Shown here piece after piece: positions 43,099-52,192 of a stretch of DNA of 64,000 nucleotides. Position 1 is the first letter of the stretch, and each line of letters opens with the position of its first letter. Source of the stretch: Persephonella sp. KM09-Lau-8 (lineage in GTDB: Bacteria > Aquificota > Aquificia > Aquificales > Hydrogenothermaceae); assembly GCF_000703085.1 (NCBI RefSeq), contig NZ_JNLL01000001.1, positions 1,302,001 to 1,366,000 of the forward strand. Reading direction: 5' to 3'. Both the position numbers and the translations under genes were made by a program. The notes under the pieces are model-generated. The model saw nothing but the letters and a program-made list of their open reading frames with translations, ran no database searches and had not been told where the DNA came from.

Positions 43099-44271
43099 CT
43101 GAAAATAGCAGTTGCAGGTGCAGGATACGTAGGATTATCAAATGCAATCTTACTTGCCCAGCATAATGAAGTTGTAGTAAAGGATATAGACCCAAAAAAA
43201 GTAGAACTTATAAATAAAAAAATTTCTCCTATTATAGATAAAGACATAGAAGACTATCTAAAAAATAAACCATTAAACCTAAAAGCCACTCTTGACCCAG
43301 AAGAAGCCTATAAAGATGCAGAATTTGTAATAATAGCTACTCCAACAGACTATGACCCGATAACAAATTACTTCAATACAAAATCTATAGAAGCAGTAAT
43401 AAAAGAAGTTCTTCAAATAAATCCACAGGCTATTATGGTAATAAAATCAACAATTCCCGTCGGATATACAGACGAAATAAAGGAAAAATTTGGCATAGAT
43501 AATATTATTTTTTCTCCAGAATTTCTTAGAGAAGGTAAAGCCTTATACGACAACCTTTATCCTTCCCGAATAGTTGTTGGAGAAAAATCAGAAAGGGCAA
43601 GAAAATTCGCAGGGCTACTTTTACAGGGAGCAAAGAAAAAAGATGTCCCTGTCCTTTTTACCGGTTCAACAGAAGCAGAAAGTATAAAACTTTTTGCAAA
43701 TACATATCTTGCAATGAGAGTGGCATTTTTTAATGAGCTTGACACTTTTGCAGAAAGTCATGGATTAAATGCAGAAGAAATTATAAAAGGTGTATGCTTA
43801 GACCCAAGAATAGGTATGCATTATAACAATCCATCATTTGGATATGGTGGATACTGCTTGCCTAAAGATACAAAGCAACTACTTGCCAACTATATGGAAA
43901 AGAATATCCCCCATTATCTTATAAAAGCAACAGTTGAATCAAACATAGCCAGAAAATATTTCATAGCTGAACAGATTCTCAAAAGAAATCCTAAAATTGT
44001 AGGTGTTTACAGGCTTACAATGAAATCTGATTCGGATAATTTCCGAGAAGCTGCAGTCATAGACATAATTGAGTATCTCAGAGCAAAAGATGTAGAGGTT
44101 GTAATATACGAGCCATTAATTAAGGAAGATAAATTTATGGAATTCAAAGTAATAAACAACCTTGAAGAATTCAAAAAAATTCCTGACCTGATAATAGCAA
44201 ACAGATATTCAGAAGAACTTGACGACGTAAAACACAAAGTTTATACACGGGATATTTTCAGAAACGGATAA
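43099..44271 (+). CDS. ugd: UDP-glucose 6-dehydrogenase, CTG start
   Basis: A 390-residue enzyme. [19 protein letters not shown] (NAD binding) begins directly after a CTG at 43099; no ATG, GTG or TTG exists between the upstream in-frame stop and that point, and GGAGG is eight bases before it. [31 protein letters not shown], and the catalytic C253 in [15 protein letters not shown] identify the family. It makes UDP-glucuronate for surface glycan. Starting at the first ATG (43435) would lose the nucleotide-binding domain. It lies between two toxin-antitoxin modules. Confidence 0.93.
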   Translation: MKIAVAGAGYVGLSNAILLAQHNEVVVKDIDPKKVELINKKISPIIDKDIEDYLKNKPLNLKATLDPEEAYKDAEFVIIATPTDYDPITNYFNTKSIEAVIKEVLQINPQAIMVIKSTIPVGYTDEIKEKFGIDNIIFSPEFLREGKALYDNLYPSRIVVGEKSERARKFAGLLLQGAKKKDVPVLFTGSTEAESIKLFANTYLAMRVAFFNELDTFAESHGLNAEEIIKGVCLDPRIGMHYNNPSFGYGGYCLPKDTKQLLANYMEKNIPHYLIKATVESNIARKYFIAEQILKRNPKIVGVYRLTMKSDSDNFREAAVIDIIEYLRAKDVEVVIYEPLIKEDKFMEFKVINNLEEFKKIPDLIIANRYSEELDDVKHKVYTRDIFRNG

Positions 44272-44283
44272 AACTTAAAATTA

Positions 44284-44320
44284 AGGAATATACTTCCTAA
44301 ATTTCGAGGAGTATACTCCT
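44284..44320. repeat. Two tandem palindromes
   Basis: AGGAATATACTTCCT (44284-44298) and the perfect palindrome AGGAGTATACTCCT (44307-44320) are near-identical units, each followed by a TAAA-TTTC-like spacer. They lie between ugd and the first Uma2 gene. Twin palindromes one helical turn or two apart (23 bases centre to centre) suit a repressor operator; a small repeat or terminator remnant is the alternative. Confidence 0.5.
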
Positions 44321-44405
44321 AAAATTTCAAAATATTTTTCAAATTTGTTTTCCAATCCGAAAGCTATAATATTATTCTTATAAATCTCAATGATCTGGTG
44401 AAAAA

Positions 44406-45019
44406 ATGAGTTTAGAAGTAAAAGAAAAGAAGAAAAAAAGCAGAAAAAGAGTTCCCAAGGAACTTATATATGAGATGAGATATGGCAGTCCTATCTATTA
44501 CAGAGATTACGACAAGGTAATCTCGGGGGAGAAAACTCTGGAGGAAGTTATGGGGAGTAGTAAATTACAGGCATTTATAATTGCCCTAATATTAGGATAT
44601 TTATCATCAAAGCTGGACAGGAAAAAATATTTAGTTTTGACCAACGAAGCTGGCTTTCGGTGGGCACCGCGAACATGGAGAAATTTAGATATTGCTATTT
44701 TTGATAAGAAAAAATTTTTAAAGAAGGGATAAATGATAAATATGCAAAGACCCCTCCAGAGGTTGTAATTGAAGTAGACTCAAAGGCAGATCTAAGAAAA
44801 TACGGAGATTTTATGAATTATATGAGAGAAAAAACACAGGATTTATTAAATGCCGGAGTAAAAAAGGTTATCTGGTATACCACATTCGACAAAAAAGTAA
44901 TGGTTGCAGAAAAAGGCAAAAGATGGTTTATAACAGACTGGAACGACACAATAGACATAATAGATGATATAAAGCTAAATCTTGATGAGCTTTTAAAAGC
45001 AGAAGGAATAAAAGAGTAA
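44406..45019 (+). pseudogene. Uma2-family PD-(D/E)XK nuclease, frameshifted
   Basis: The first frame gives 108 residues (…GYLSSKLDRKKY, NEAGFRW, RNLDIAIFDKKKFLKKG) and stops at 44732. The next frame continues KEGINDKYAKTPPEVVIEVDSKADLRKYG…LLNAGVKKVIWY to 45019. An extra A in the AAA at 44720-44722 would restore a single protein of about 204 residues, the same length as the intact Uma2 gene at 45802. The nuclease motif (D…ExD) is preserved in the joined product. Uma2 (DUF820) proteins are restriction-endonuclease-like, of unclear function. It is decayed or misread. Confidence 0.78.
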
Positions 45020-45345
45020 TGAAAACAAAAGAATTTAAAAATATCCGTCTTACAGAGTACGAACTGAAAGCCATCAAGGAGACTGCAAAAGAAGTTTTTG
45101 GAAATAAAGCAAAAGTCTGGCTTTTTGGCAGTAGAGTTAATCCAAATGCAAAAGGTGGTGATATAGACATTTATATTGAAATTCCTAATTATGAGGAAAC
45201 AGATGTTTTCAGTAAAAAAGTGAAATTTTTGGTTCAACTTGAAGATAAAATTGGAGAGCAAAAAATAGATGTAATAACAGCACCATACAATTGTGAAAAA
45301 TTCTATTGTATAGAAGCTAAAAAAACAGGAGTAAGGATTTTATGA
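45019..45345 (+). CDS. MNT-type nucleotidyltransferase antitoxin (second copy)
   Basis: A 108-residue minimal nucleotidyltransferase: WLFGSRVNPNAKGGDIDIYIE with G37-S38 and D48, D50, and a third acid in QKIDVITAP. It is a distant paralogue of the protein at 42285. Its start overlaps the Uma2 stop (TAATG) and its end overlaps the next gene (ATGA), so the nuclease, antitoxin and toxin-like genes form one operon. Confidence 0.88.
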   Translation: MKTKEFKNIRLTEYELKAIKETAKEVFGNKAKVWLFGSRVNPNAKGGDIDIYIEIPNYEETDVFSKKVKFLVQLEDKIGEQKIDVITAPYNCEKFYCIEAKKTGVRIL

Positions 45346-45800
45346 AGGATATAAACCTTGTTTTGCAAGAGATAGATAAACATGAAGAAAGATTAAAATA
45401 TGTGGTTGATAAGATAAAAAGCTGGAACGGATTAAATACTGAAATTTTCGATGACCCTGAAAAAGTTGAAACAATTGATGCCTTCCTATTTAGATTTTCA
45501 AAAATGCAGGATACAATGGGAGAAAAGCTATTCCCCCTAATCTTAGAAGTCTTAGGAGAAGAATCAAGGAATAAGCCATTTATAGATATCTTAAATAGAC
45601 TGGAACAGCTTGAGTTTTTACCTTCTGTAAATGAATGGAAAGAATTAAGAAAAATAAGTAATTTAATAACAGATATCTATCCTTGGGAACAGGAAATGTT
45701 GATTAAAGAACTCCAACAAACTATTGAAGCAGCAGAAAAATTAATGAAACTCTATGATAATATAAAAGAAAAAATTAAACCTTATATCAGAGGACAATAA
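45342..45800 (+). CDS. HEPN/HepT-like toxin, active-site motif degenerate
   Basis: A 152-residue all-helical protein: VETIDAFLFRFSKMQDTMGEKLFP and NEWKELRKISNLITDIYPWEQEM. In HEPN toxins this last segment normally reads R(N)xxxH; here the histidine position is Asp (SNLITD), so RNase activity may be reduced or absent. It is coupled to the MNT gene by an ATGA overlap. It could act as a substrate-binding partner for the nucleotidyltransferase. Confidence 0.78.
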   Translation: MKDINLVLQEIDKHEERLKYVVDKIKSWNGLNTEIFDDPEKVETIDAFLFRFSKMQDTMGEKLFPLILEVLGEESRNKPFIDILNRLEQLEFLPSVNEWKELRKISNLITDIYPWEQEMLIKELQQTIEAAEKLMKLYDNIKEKIKPYIRGQ

Positions 45801-45801
45801 A

Positions 45802-46416
45802 ATGGCTACAGCTATAGAAAATAAAATAGTGAAGAAAAAAAGAGGGAGAAAAAAAATACCGGACTATCTGGTATATGAGATATTAGGTAATAAAAGGATT
45901 TATTACAAAGATTATAAAAAAGTTCTGTCAGGGGAACTTCCACCGGAGGCAATAATGGGGAGTAGTGAGTTACACGCGTGGATTATAGATTTGATACTAC
46001 GCGTTTTATACTCTCAACTTAATAAGGAAAAATATAAAATTCTTTTAGGGGAAGTGGGTTACTTCTACACATCATCCCGTTCAAAAAAATGGCTTAATTT
46101 GGATATAGCTATAGTTAGTAGAGAAAAGTTGAAAAAGCCTCAAGGAACATATTTAAAAGTTCCACCTGAGGTAGTTATAGAAGTTGATACAAAAGCAGAT
46201 TTATCAGAAGTAGGGGATGAATATTTTGTAATAAAAACTGAGAAACTCCTCAAAAGTGGAGTTAAGAAGGTTATCTGGATATTTACCGATGCAAAGAAAA
46301 TCCAAATAGCAGAAAACAAAACTCCATGGATTATTGTAGATTTTGACTACGAATTTGAAATAATCGATAATATTAAGATCAATTTAGAAAAGCTCTTAAA
46401 AGAGGATATGAAGTAA
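45802..46416 (+). CDS. Uma2-family PD-(D/E)XK nuclease, intact copy
   Basis: A 204-residue protein with a basic N-terminus (VKKKRGRKKIPDYL). The nuclease core is GEVGYFY, LNLDIAIVSREKL and PPEVVIEVDTKAD, which supplies the D and ExD metal ligands. C-terminal GVKKVIWIFTD is also typical of Uma2 (DUF820). It is clearly paralogous to the broken gene at 44406. One base separates it from the HEPN-like gene. Uma2 genes are common and numerous in cyanobacteria and some thermophiles; their biological role is unresolved. Confidence 0.85.
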   Translation: MATAIENKIVKKKRGRKKIPDYLVYEILGNKRIYYKDYKKVLSGELPPEAIMGSSELHAWIIDLILRVLYSQLNKEKYKILLGEVGYFYTSSRSKKWLNLDIAIVSREKLKKPQGTYLKVPPEVVIEVDTKADLSEVGDEYFVIKTEKLLKSGVKKVIWIFTDAKKIQIAENKTPWIIVDFDYEFEIIDNIKINLEKLLKEDMK

Positions 46417-46462
46417 AATAATGGATTGATGGTTATTTTTTGAGGAACCTATTTAAACAATA

Positions 46463-47746
46463 ATGATAAATAAAATAAAAGGACTTTTTAATACAGAAGA
46501 CAAAAAAAGACTTCTATCCAACTTTTTATCCCTTTCTATCTTACAGGGAGCTAATTATATTTTGCCTTTGATAACACTACCTTATCTGGTAAGAGTTCTT
46601 GGCCCTGAAAAATTTGGTCTTATTATGTTTGCACAGGCTTTTATTCAGTATTTTGTAATTCTTACAGATTACGGTTTTAATTTATCTGCTACACGAGAAA
46701 TATCGATTCACAGAGAAAACAAAGAAAAAATTTCAGAAATATTCAGTTCAGTAATGATAATAAAGTTCAGTTTGTTGGTAATTTCTTTTATAATATTAAC
46801 TCTTATTGTTTTTTCATTTGAAAAATTTAGAAAAGATTGGTTAGTGTATTACTTGACGTTTGGTATGGTGGTGGGGCAGGTATTGTTTCCGATATGGTTT
46901 TTTCAAGGCATAGAAAAGATGAAATATATCACATTTTTAAATATATTGGCTAAAACTATCTTCACAGTTGCCATTTTCATTTTTGTTCATCAGGTCTCAG
47001 ATTATATTTATGTTCCCTTACTAAATTCCTTAGGTTTTATAATAGCCGGTATCTTAGCCTTATGGATAGTTTTTAAGGATTTTGGTATTAACTTCAGTAA
47101 AGTTCCTTTTGAATCTTTAATTAATAAATTAAAAGAAGGTTGGCATGTGTTTATCTCTACCATAGGAATAAATTTATATAGAAATGCAAACGTTTTTATT
47201 TTAGGAATTGTAACGAATGAAAAAGTTGTCGGATATTATGCTATAGCAGAAAAAATCTTAAAAGCAATTCAGTCCTTACAAAACCCTTTAGGACAAGCTT
47301 TATTCCCATTTTTTTCAAAAAAGTTTAAAAGTTTAAGTAATAAACAATCTGTAGAAATAATTATAAAATTCTCGAAATTGGCCTTTTCTGTTTATTTTAT
47401 AATTTCGATTTTCATCTTTTTGTTCGCTGAACCTATAATAAAAATTATTACAGGTTCTTATTTATATAATAGTATACTTGATTTAAAAGTGCTATCTTTC
47501 ATAATAGTTATCGGAGGTATGAACTACTTTTTTGGAGTTTTAGGATTACTAACTTTAGGGAAGAATAAACTTTTTATGAAAGGCGTTTTTCTTGGGGGAA
47601 TGCTAAATATACCTATATCTTTAATATTATCAATAACTTTTAAAGATTTAGGAGCATCTTTCAGTTTACTTTTAAGTGAATTAATTATTCTTGTTTTATT
47701 TGTAAGATTTACATATCTTTTACGAAAAGAGAGCTTGGAAAGATGA
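46463..47746 (+). CDS. wzx: Polysaccharide flippase (Wzx/RfbX family)
   Basis: A 427-residue protein with about 12 membrane helices. The start region NFLSLSILQGANYILPLITLPYLVRVLGPEKFGL is the classic polysaccharide_synt (PF01943) N-terminus. It moves lipid-linked repeat units across the inner membrane. ATGA overlap with the GT2 gene places it at the head of the assembly operon. No clear Shine-Dalgarno sequence is seen. Confidence 0.93.
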   Translation: MINKIKGLFNTEDKKRLLSNFLSLSILQGANYILPLITLPYLVRVLGPEKFGLIMFAQAFIQYFVILTDYGFNLSATREISIHRENKEKISEIFSSVMIIKFSLLVISFIILTLIVFSFEKFRKDWLVYYLTFGMVVGQVLFPIWFFQGIEKMKYITFLNILAKTIFTVAIFIFVHQVSDYIYVPLLNSLGFIIAGILALWIVFKDFGINFSKVPFESLINKLKEGWHVFISTIGINLYRNANVFILGIVTNEKVVGYYAIAEKILKAIQSLQNPLGQALFPFFSKKFKSLSNKQSVEIIIKFSKLAFSVYFIISIFIFLFAEPIIKIITGSYLYNSILDLKVLSFIIVIGGMNYFFGVLGLLTLGKNKLFMKGVFLGGMLNIPISLILSITFKDLGASFSLLLSELIILVLFVRFTYLLRKESLER

Positions 47747-48759
47747 AAGTATGTGCCATTGTGGTTACTTATGGAGATAGGTTTAAATATTTAAAACAAG
47801 TAATAAATGCATGCTTTCAAGAAGGAGTTGATAAAATAATAGTTATTGATAACGCTTCAGAAGAAAATAGTAGAAGCCAATTAAAAAAGTATGAAGCAAA
47901 AAATAAACATAAATTAAAAGTCATCCACCTCGATGAAAACACAGGTTCGGCCGGCGGATACAAAAGAGGACTCAAAGAAGCTTATAATTGTAGGAACTGT
48001 GAGTATATATGGCTTTTAGATGATGATAATCAACCACAAAAAAATAGCTTAAGAGTTTTAAAAGAATTTTGGAATGATCTAAAACAAGAGGATAAAAAAG
48101 AAAAGATTTCATTGCTTTCATATCGTCCTGATAGAGTTCAATATAAAGAAGCAATAATGACAAACAATCCTAATTTAGTTTTAGGTAGAAAAAACAGTTT
48201 TTTAGGATTTCATATTTTAGATTTACCCAAAAAAATTATAAGGATTTTAAAAAGAAAAATGGGATTATCAACTTTTAAAGAAAATCCAAATATCAAAAGT
48301 GGAAAAGTGGCAGTAGCCCCTTATGGAGGCATGTTCTTTCATAAAAATTTGATAGATAACATTGGTCATCCGAGAGAAGAATTTTTTCTATACGCTGATG
48401 ATCATGAATGGAGTTATAGAATAACGAAGTCTGGTGGTAGTATTTACTTAGTATTAGATTCCAAGCTTAGAGATATTCATGCTTCTTGGAATGTTCTGAA
48501 TAAAAAAGAGACTTCCTTTCAAGTAATAGCAAAGGGTGATCCATTTAGGATTTATTATAGTGTTAGAAACAGGATTATTTTTGAAATTGAGAATATAGTT
48601 ACGAATAATTTAATATACTCTATTAACAGAAAAATATTCAGAAGCTTAGTAAAAAACTCAAAAATTAAAAATAAAGAAAGTTTAAAAAGCTTTGATAAAG
48701 CAATAAATGATGGGTTAAATAAAAAAACAGGAAAGTTTAATGAAGATACTATTGTTTAA
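47743..48759 (+). CDS. Glycosyltransferase family 2 (galactofuranosyl- or rhamnosyltransferase-like)
   Basis: A 338-residue GT-A enzyme: CAIVVTYGDRFKYLKQVI, VIDNASEE, NTGSAGGYKRGL and the metal-binding WLLDDDNQP. The GSAGG motif and length resemble GlfT/rhamnosyltransferase-type GT2. It presumably transfers a sugar to the undecaprenyl-linked unit in the cytoplasm. It overlaps both neighbours (ATGA at its start, 20 bases at its end). Sugar specificity cannot be read from the sequence. Confidence 0.88.
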   Translation: MKVCAIVVTYGDRFKYLKQVINACFQEGVDKIIVIDNASEENSRSQLKKYEAKNKHKLKVIHLDENTGSAGGYKRGLKEAYNCRNCEYIWLLDDDNQPQKNSLRVLKEFWNDLKQEDKKEKISLLSYRPDRVQYKEAIMTNNPNLVLGRKNSFLGFHILDLPKKIIRILKRKMGLSTFKENPNIKSGKVAVAPYGGMFFHKNLIDNIGHPREEFFLYADDHEWSYRITKSGGSIYLVLDSKLRDIHASWNVLNKKETSFQVIAKGDPFRIYYSVRNRIIFEIENIVTNNLIYSINRKIFRSLVKNSKIKNKESLKSFDKAINDGLNKKTGKFNEDTIV

Positions 48760-49924
48760 TACGCTATATTACCCTAATTTAATAGGCGGCGCTGAAAAAT
48801 CTGTTCAGCTATTGGCAGAAGGTCTATTGAAAGAAGGAGAAGAGCCTATTGTAGTTACTACATCAAGTAGAGATTATATTGATTATGTAAACGGTGTAAA
48901 AGTCTATTATGTGAAAACGAATAATTTATATTGGGCTTATAATGCTGGAAAAGAAAGCAAATTAAAAAAGCCCATTTGGCATTTGATAGATAGTTATAAT
49001 TTCCTTAATAAAAAAATTGCTTATATTATAGAAAAAGAAAGGCCGGATATTATTCACACAAATAATTTGGCCGGATTTTCTGTAATCGTATGGAAATTTG
49101 CAAAAGATAAAAATATAAAAATAATTCATACTTTGAGAGACTATTATTTATTATGCCCTAAGTCTACTATGTTTAATGAAAAACTGAATAGAAATTGTGG
49201 TAAACAATGTTGTGGATGCAAACTATATTCTTTTCCAAAAAAACTTTTATCCCAAGACATTGATGCTGTTGTTGGAGTTAGTAAATTTATTTTAAATAAG
49301 CACTTAGAATATGGGTACTTTAAAAATACAAAAATTAAAAAGCATATTTATAATCCAGTAACAGTATCTACAAGTGTAGATAAAAATATTTCAAAAAATA
49401 TAAGATTAGGTATCATTGGATTGTTAGCAAAATCTAAAGGAATTGAATTTGTATTAGATAAGTTTTCAAAGATGAAATTGGAAAGAGTTGAACTTCATAT
49501 ATATGGAAAAGGCAAAAATGAGAATTATGAAAACTATTTAATAGAGAAATACTCGCTTGAAAATATTTTTTTTGAAGGTTTTAAAAGCCCTAAAGAAATA
49601 TTTTCAAATATAGACATTTTGATTATTCCTTCTTTATGGCATGAACCCTTTTCTAGAGTATTAATAGAATCCTATTCTTATGGGGTTCCTGTTCTAGCCT
49701 CAAAAAGAGGTGGTATTCCGGAAAATGTTATAGAAGGAAAAACGGGATTTCTATTTGATCCAGATAAAAATGGTGATTTTCATAAAAAATTTAAAGATAT
49801 GATTTCTTACTATACATCTAATAAATTTGATCCCTCATATATACAAAAATTTGCAAGAGATAATTTTTCAATAAAAAATGTTTTAAATGAATATATCAAG
49901 ATATACTCTAACTTATTAAAATAA
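48740..49924 (+). CDS. Glycosyltransferase family 4
   Basis: A 394-residue GT-B enzyme. PNLIGGAEKSVQLLAEGL is the acceptor-side loop, and PSLWHEPFSRVLIESYSYGVPV holds the EX7E nucleotide-sugar motif. A Cys-rich patch (NRNCGKQCCGCKLYS) between the domains is typical of a subset of O-antigen GT4 enzymes. Its start lies inside the GT2 gene. Acceptor and donor are unknown. Confidence 0.88.
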   Translation: MKILLFNTLYYPNLIGGAEKSVQLLAEGLLKEGEEPIVVTTSSRDYIDYVNGVKVYYVKTNNLYWAYNAGKESKLKKPIWHLIDSYNFLNKKIAYIIEKERPDIIHTNNLAGFSVIVWKFAKDKNIKIIHTLRDYYLLCPKSTMFNEKLNRNCGKQCCGCKLYSFPKKLLSQDIDAVVGVSKFILNKHLEYGYFKNTKIKKHIYNPVTVSTSVDKNISKNIRLGIIGLLAKSKGIEFVLDKFSKMKLERVELHIYGKGKNENYENYLIEKYSLENIFFEGFKSPKEIFSNIDILIIPSLWHEPFSRVLIESYSYGVPVLASKRGGIPENVIEGKTGFLFDPDKNGDFHKKFKDMISYYTSNKFDPSYIQKFARDNFSIKNVLNEYIKIYSNLLK

Positions 49925-49928
49925 TTAT

Positions 49929-51152
49929 ATGTATATGAACAAACACATTGTAAACAAGCAAATTAATAATAAAGATTATTTTGCAATATTTTTATTTAAA
50001 ATAATTGTTTTCTTTATGGTTTTTGATGGAATTAGAGATGCATTAGTTATATCCAGCTATATATCACCTATCAAAGATTTATCTGTTTTCTTATTATTTT
50101 TTTATGCTTTAATAAAATTCAAATTTAAAACAAATTTAAAAAAGAATTTATACTCTATAAGCTTACTTATATTTAGTACTTCAATTCCAACTTATATATT
50201 TTATTTATTTTGGAGTAATGATACAGGAAGATATATCTCAAGTGAATATAGTATTTATGCTAGATATTTAATGTTCCCCATTTTGATATATTTATTTTTA
50301 AACTACGAAAAACTAACTGGAACCAATATAATTAATTTAGTCAATTATTTTTTAAAATTGGTTGTGTTGTTTGTTATTATAACGCCAATCCTTTACTTCA
50401 TGGAACCTTCTTTTTTAAAAGAAGATTTTAAACAATGGGGAAGATTAGGTGTTGGCTACCCTACTATGGATGCCCAAGTATTATTATTCGCTTTATCTTT
50501 ATTGCTTTTTTTAAGAAAATTAGACTTTAAAAATATGATATTAATCTGGATTGTTACAGTCGGTATCCTTATGCAAAATACAGGTACCGGATATGTAACT
50601 CTTATTCTACTTTTAGCTTACTGGTTATACAAAACCAACAATAGAAATAGGCTAATCTTAATCGTAAATTTTGGTGTTACTATTGGAGTATTTTTTTCAG
50701 TTTTTATTTTGATAAACTATGAAATTTTTTCAATTTTTTTTACTTTAATGCAAAACAAACTTTATTCTATTTTTACGGGTAGTCAAGATATTTCGCAACA
50801 AATAAGAGAAGAACAATTTATTCAACTAAAAAATCATGTTTCAAATATATTTGAATACTTATATGGAATAGGCTTTAAAATTTATGTAGAAAACCAATAC
50901 TATTTTATGTTTATTGGTTTAGGATATGTAGGATTATTATATTTTTGTATATTTTTATTTGTTAATTTCGTTTATGGTTTTTTAATAAGAAAAAAGGATA
51001 GCTCAATTCTCTTAATTTCTACTACCATTTTTGCCTTGACATCTTATACTTTAGTATCATTATATCTATTTCCCATAGAAGTTATGTATGCATTTGGAAT
51101 TGGATTAAGCAAACATTTATATGATAAAAGGGTAAACAATGATTGTAATTGA
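49929..51152 (+). CDS. wzy: O-antigen polymerase-like membrane protein (Wzy candidate)
   Basis: A 407-residue protein with about 10-12 membrane helices and a large loop before the C-terminal helices, no enzyme signature. This topology, together with its place between glycosyltransferases downstream of the flippase, suggests the Wzy polymerase that joins repeat units in the periplasm. The motif GVGYPTMDAQVLLFALSLLL resembles Wzy_C/O-antigen ligase superfamily segments. Wzy proteins share almost no sequence, so the call rests on context. Confidence 0.7.
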   Translation: MYMNKHIVNKQINNKDYFAIFLFKIIVFFMVFDGIRDALVISSYISPIKDLSVFLLFFYALIKFKFKTNLKKNLYSISLLIFSTSIPTYIFYLFWSNDTGRYISSEYSIYARYLMFPILIYLFLNYEKLTGTNIINLVNYFLKLVVLFVIITPILYFMEPSFLKEDFKQWGRLGVGYPTMDAQVLLFALSLLLFLRKLDFKNMILIWIVTVGILMQNTGTGYVTLILLLAYWLYKTNNRNRLILIVNFGVTIGVFFSVFILINYEIFSIFFTLMQNKLYSIFTGSQDISQQIREEQFIQLKNHVSNIFEYLYGIGFKIYVENQYYFMFIGLGYVGLLYFCIFLFVNFVYGFLIRKKDSSILLISTTIFALTSYTLVSLYLFPIEVMYAFGIGLSKHLYDKRVNNDCN

Positions 51153-52191
51153 TGCAAGAATGATTAACGCTTCTGGCATAGGTAGATATATAAGAAATAT
51201 CCTACCTTTTTTATTAAAAGAATTTAATCTAAAATTACTAGGCAATGAACAAGAATTAAAAAAATATTTTCCTATAAATTCAAACCAAATTATAAATGTA
51301 AATTCAAAGATATATTCAATACAAGAACAGTTTGAGATTGCCAGAAAAATCCCTCAGTGTGATATTTTCTGGTCACCACATTATAATATTCCAATACTTC
51401 CAATAAAGGCTAAAAAACGGATGGTCACAATTCATGATGTATACCATTTAGCTTTTAAAAAAAGTTTGTCTCTTCCTCAAAAGATATATGCATCCATTAT
51501 GATAAAGCAGACAGTTAAAAGATCAGATATAATCTTGACAGTGTCTGAGTTTTCCAAAAGCGAAATCAAAAAGTACGTACCTACCAATAAGGATATAAAA
51601 GTTATATATAATGGCATAGATTTAAGTTTTTTTGACAAACCAGTACCATTAAAAGAAAAAGGAAATTACATTTTATATGTAGGTAACATAAAACCTCACA
51701 AAAATTTAGTAAAAGCTTTAAAAGCTTTTTCTAAGTTAAAAATTCCAGAAATAAAATTTAAAATTGTTGGAGAAAAAGATAATTTTATAACAATCGATAA
51801 AGAAGTAAAAAAAATCGCACAAAAACTTGGTAATAGAGTAGAATTTACTGGTTATGTAAGCGATGATGAATTAAAAGAATTATATAGAAAAGCAAAACTT
51901 TTCCTTTTTCCTTCTCTTTACGAAGGTTTCGGATTACCTCCTCTTGAAGCTATGGCATCTGGAACTCCTGTTATCGTGTCAAATGTAGCAAGTTTGCCGG
52001 AAGTTTGTGGGGATGCTGCTTTTTATATAAACCCATACGATATAAATGATATAGCTAGAGGAATAGAAACCGTATTAAAAGATGAAGATCTACAAAGACA
52101 ATTAATACAAAAAGGATTAGAAAGGGTAAAATTATTTAGTTGGGAAAAATCTGCCCAAAAATTAATAGAAATTATAGAAGGGGAATTATAA
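51139..52191 (+). CDS. Glycosyltransferase family 4 (mannosyltransferase-like)
   Basis: A 350-residue GT-B enzyme: [54 protein letters not shown] and [21 protein letters not shown] (EX7E). The IDARMxxxxGIGRY start is typical of mannosyl- and rhamnosyltransferases such as WbdB/MtfB. It overlaps the preceding gene by 14 bases. Confidence 0.9.
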   Translation: MIVIDARMINASGIGRYIRNILPFLLKEFNLKLLGNEQELKKYFPINSNQIINVNSKIYSIQEQFEIARKIPQCDIFWSPHYNIPILPIKAKKRMVTIHDVYHLAFKKSLSLPQKIYASIMIKQTVKRSDIILTVSEFSKSEIKKYVPTNKDIKVIYNGIDLSFFDKPVPLKEKGNYILYVGNIKPHKNLVKALKAFSKLKIPEIKFKIVGEKDNFITIDKEVKKIAQKLGNRVEFTGYVSDDELKELYRKAKLFLFPSLYEGFGLPPLEAMASGTPVIVSNVASLPEVCGDAAFYINPYDINDIARGIETVLKDEDLQRQLIQKGLERVKLFSWEKSAQKLIEIIEGEL

Positions 52192-52192
52192 A

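Noticed and set aside
43435-44271. A 278-residue dehydrogenase starting at ATG 43435
   Set aside because: It lacks the NAD-binding domain, which is encoded in frame upstream from the CTG at 43099.
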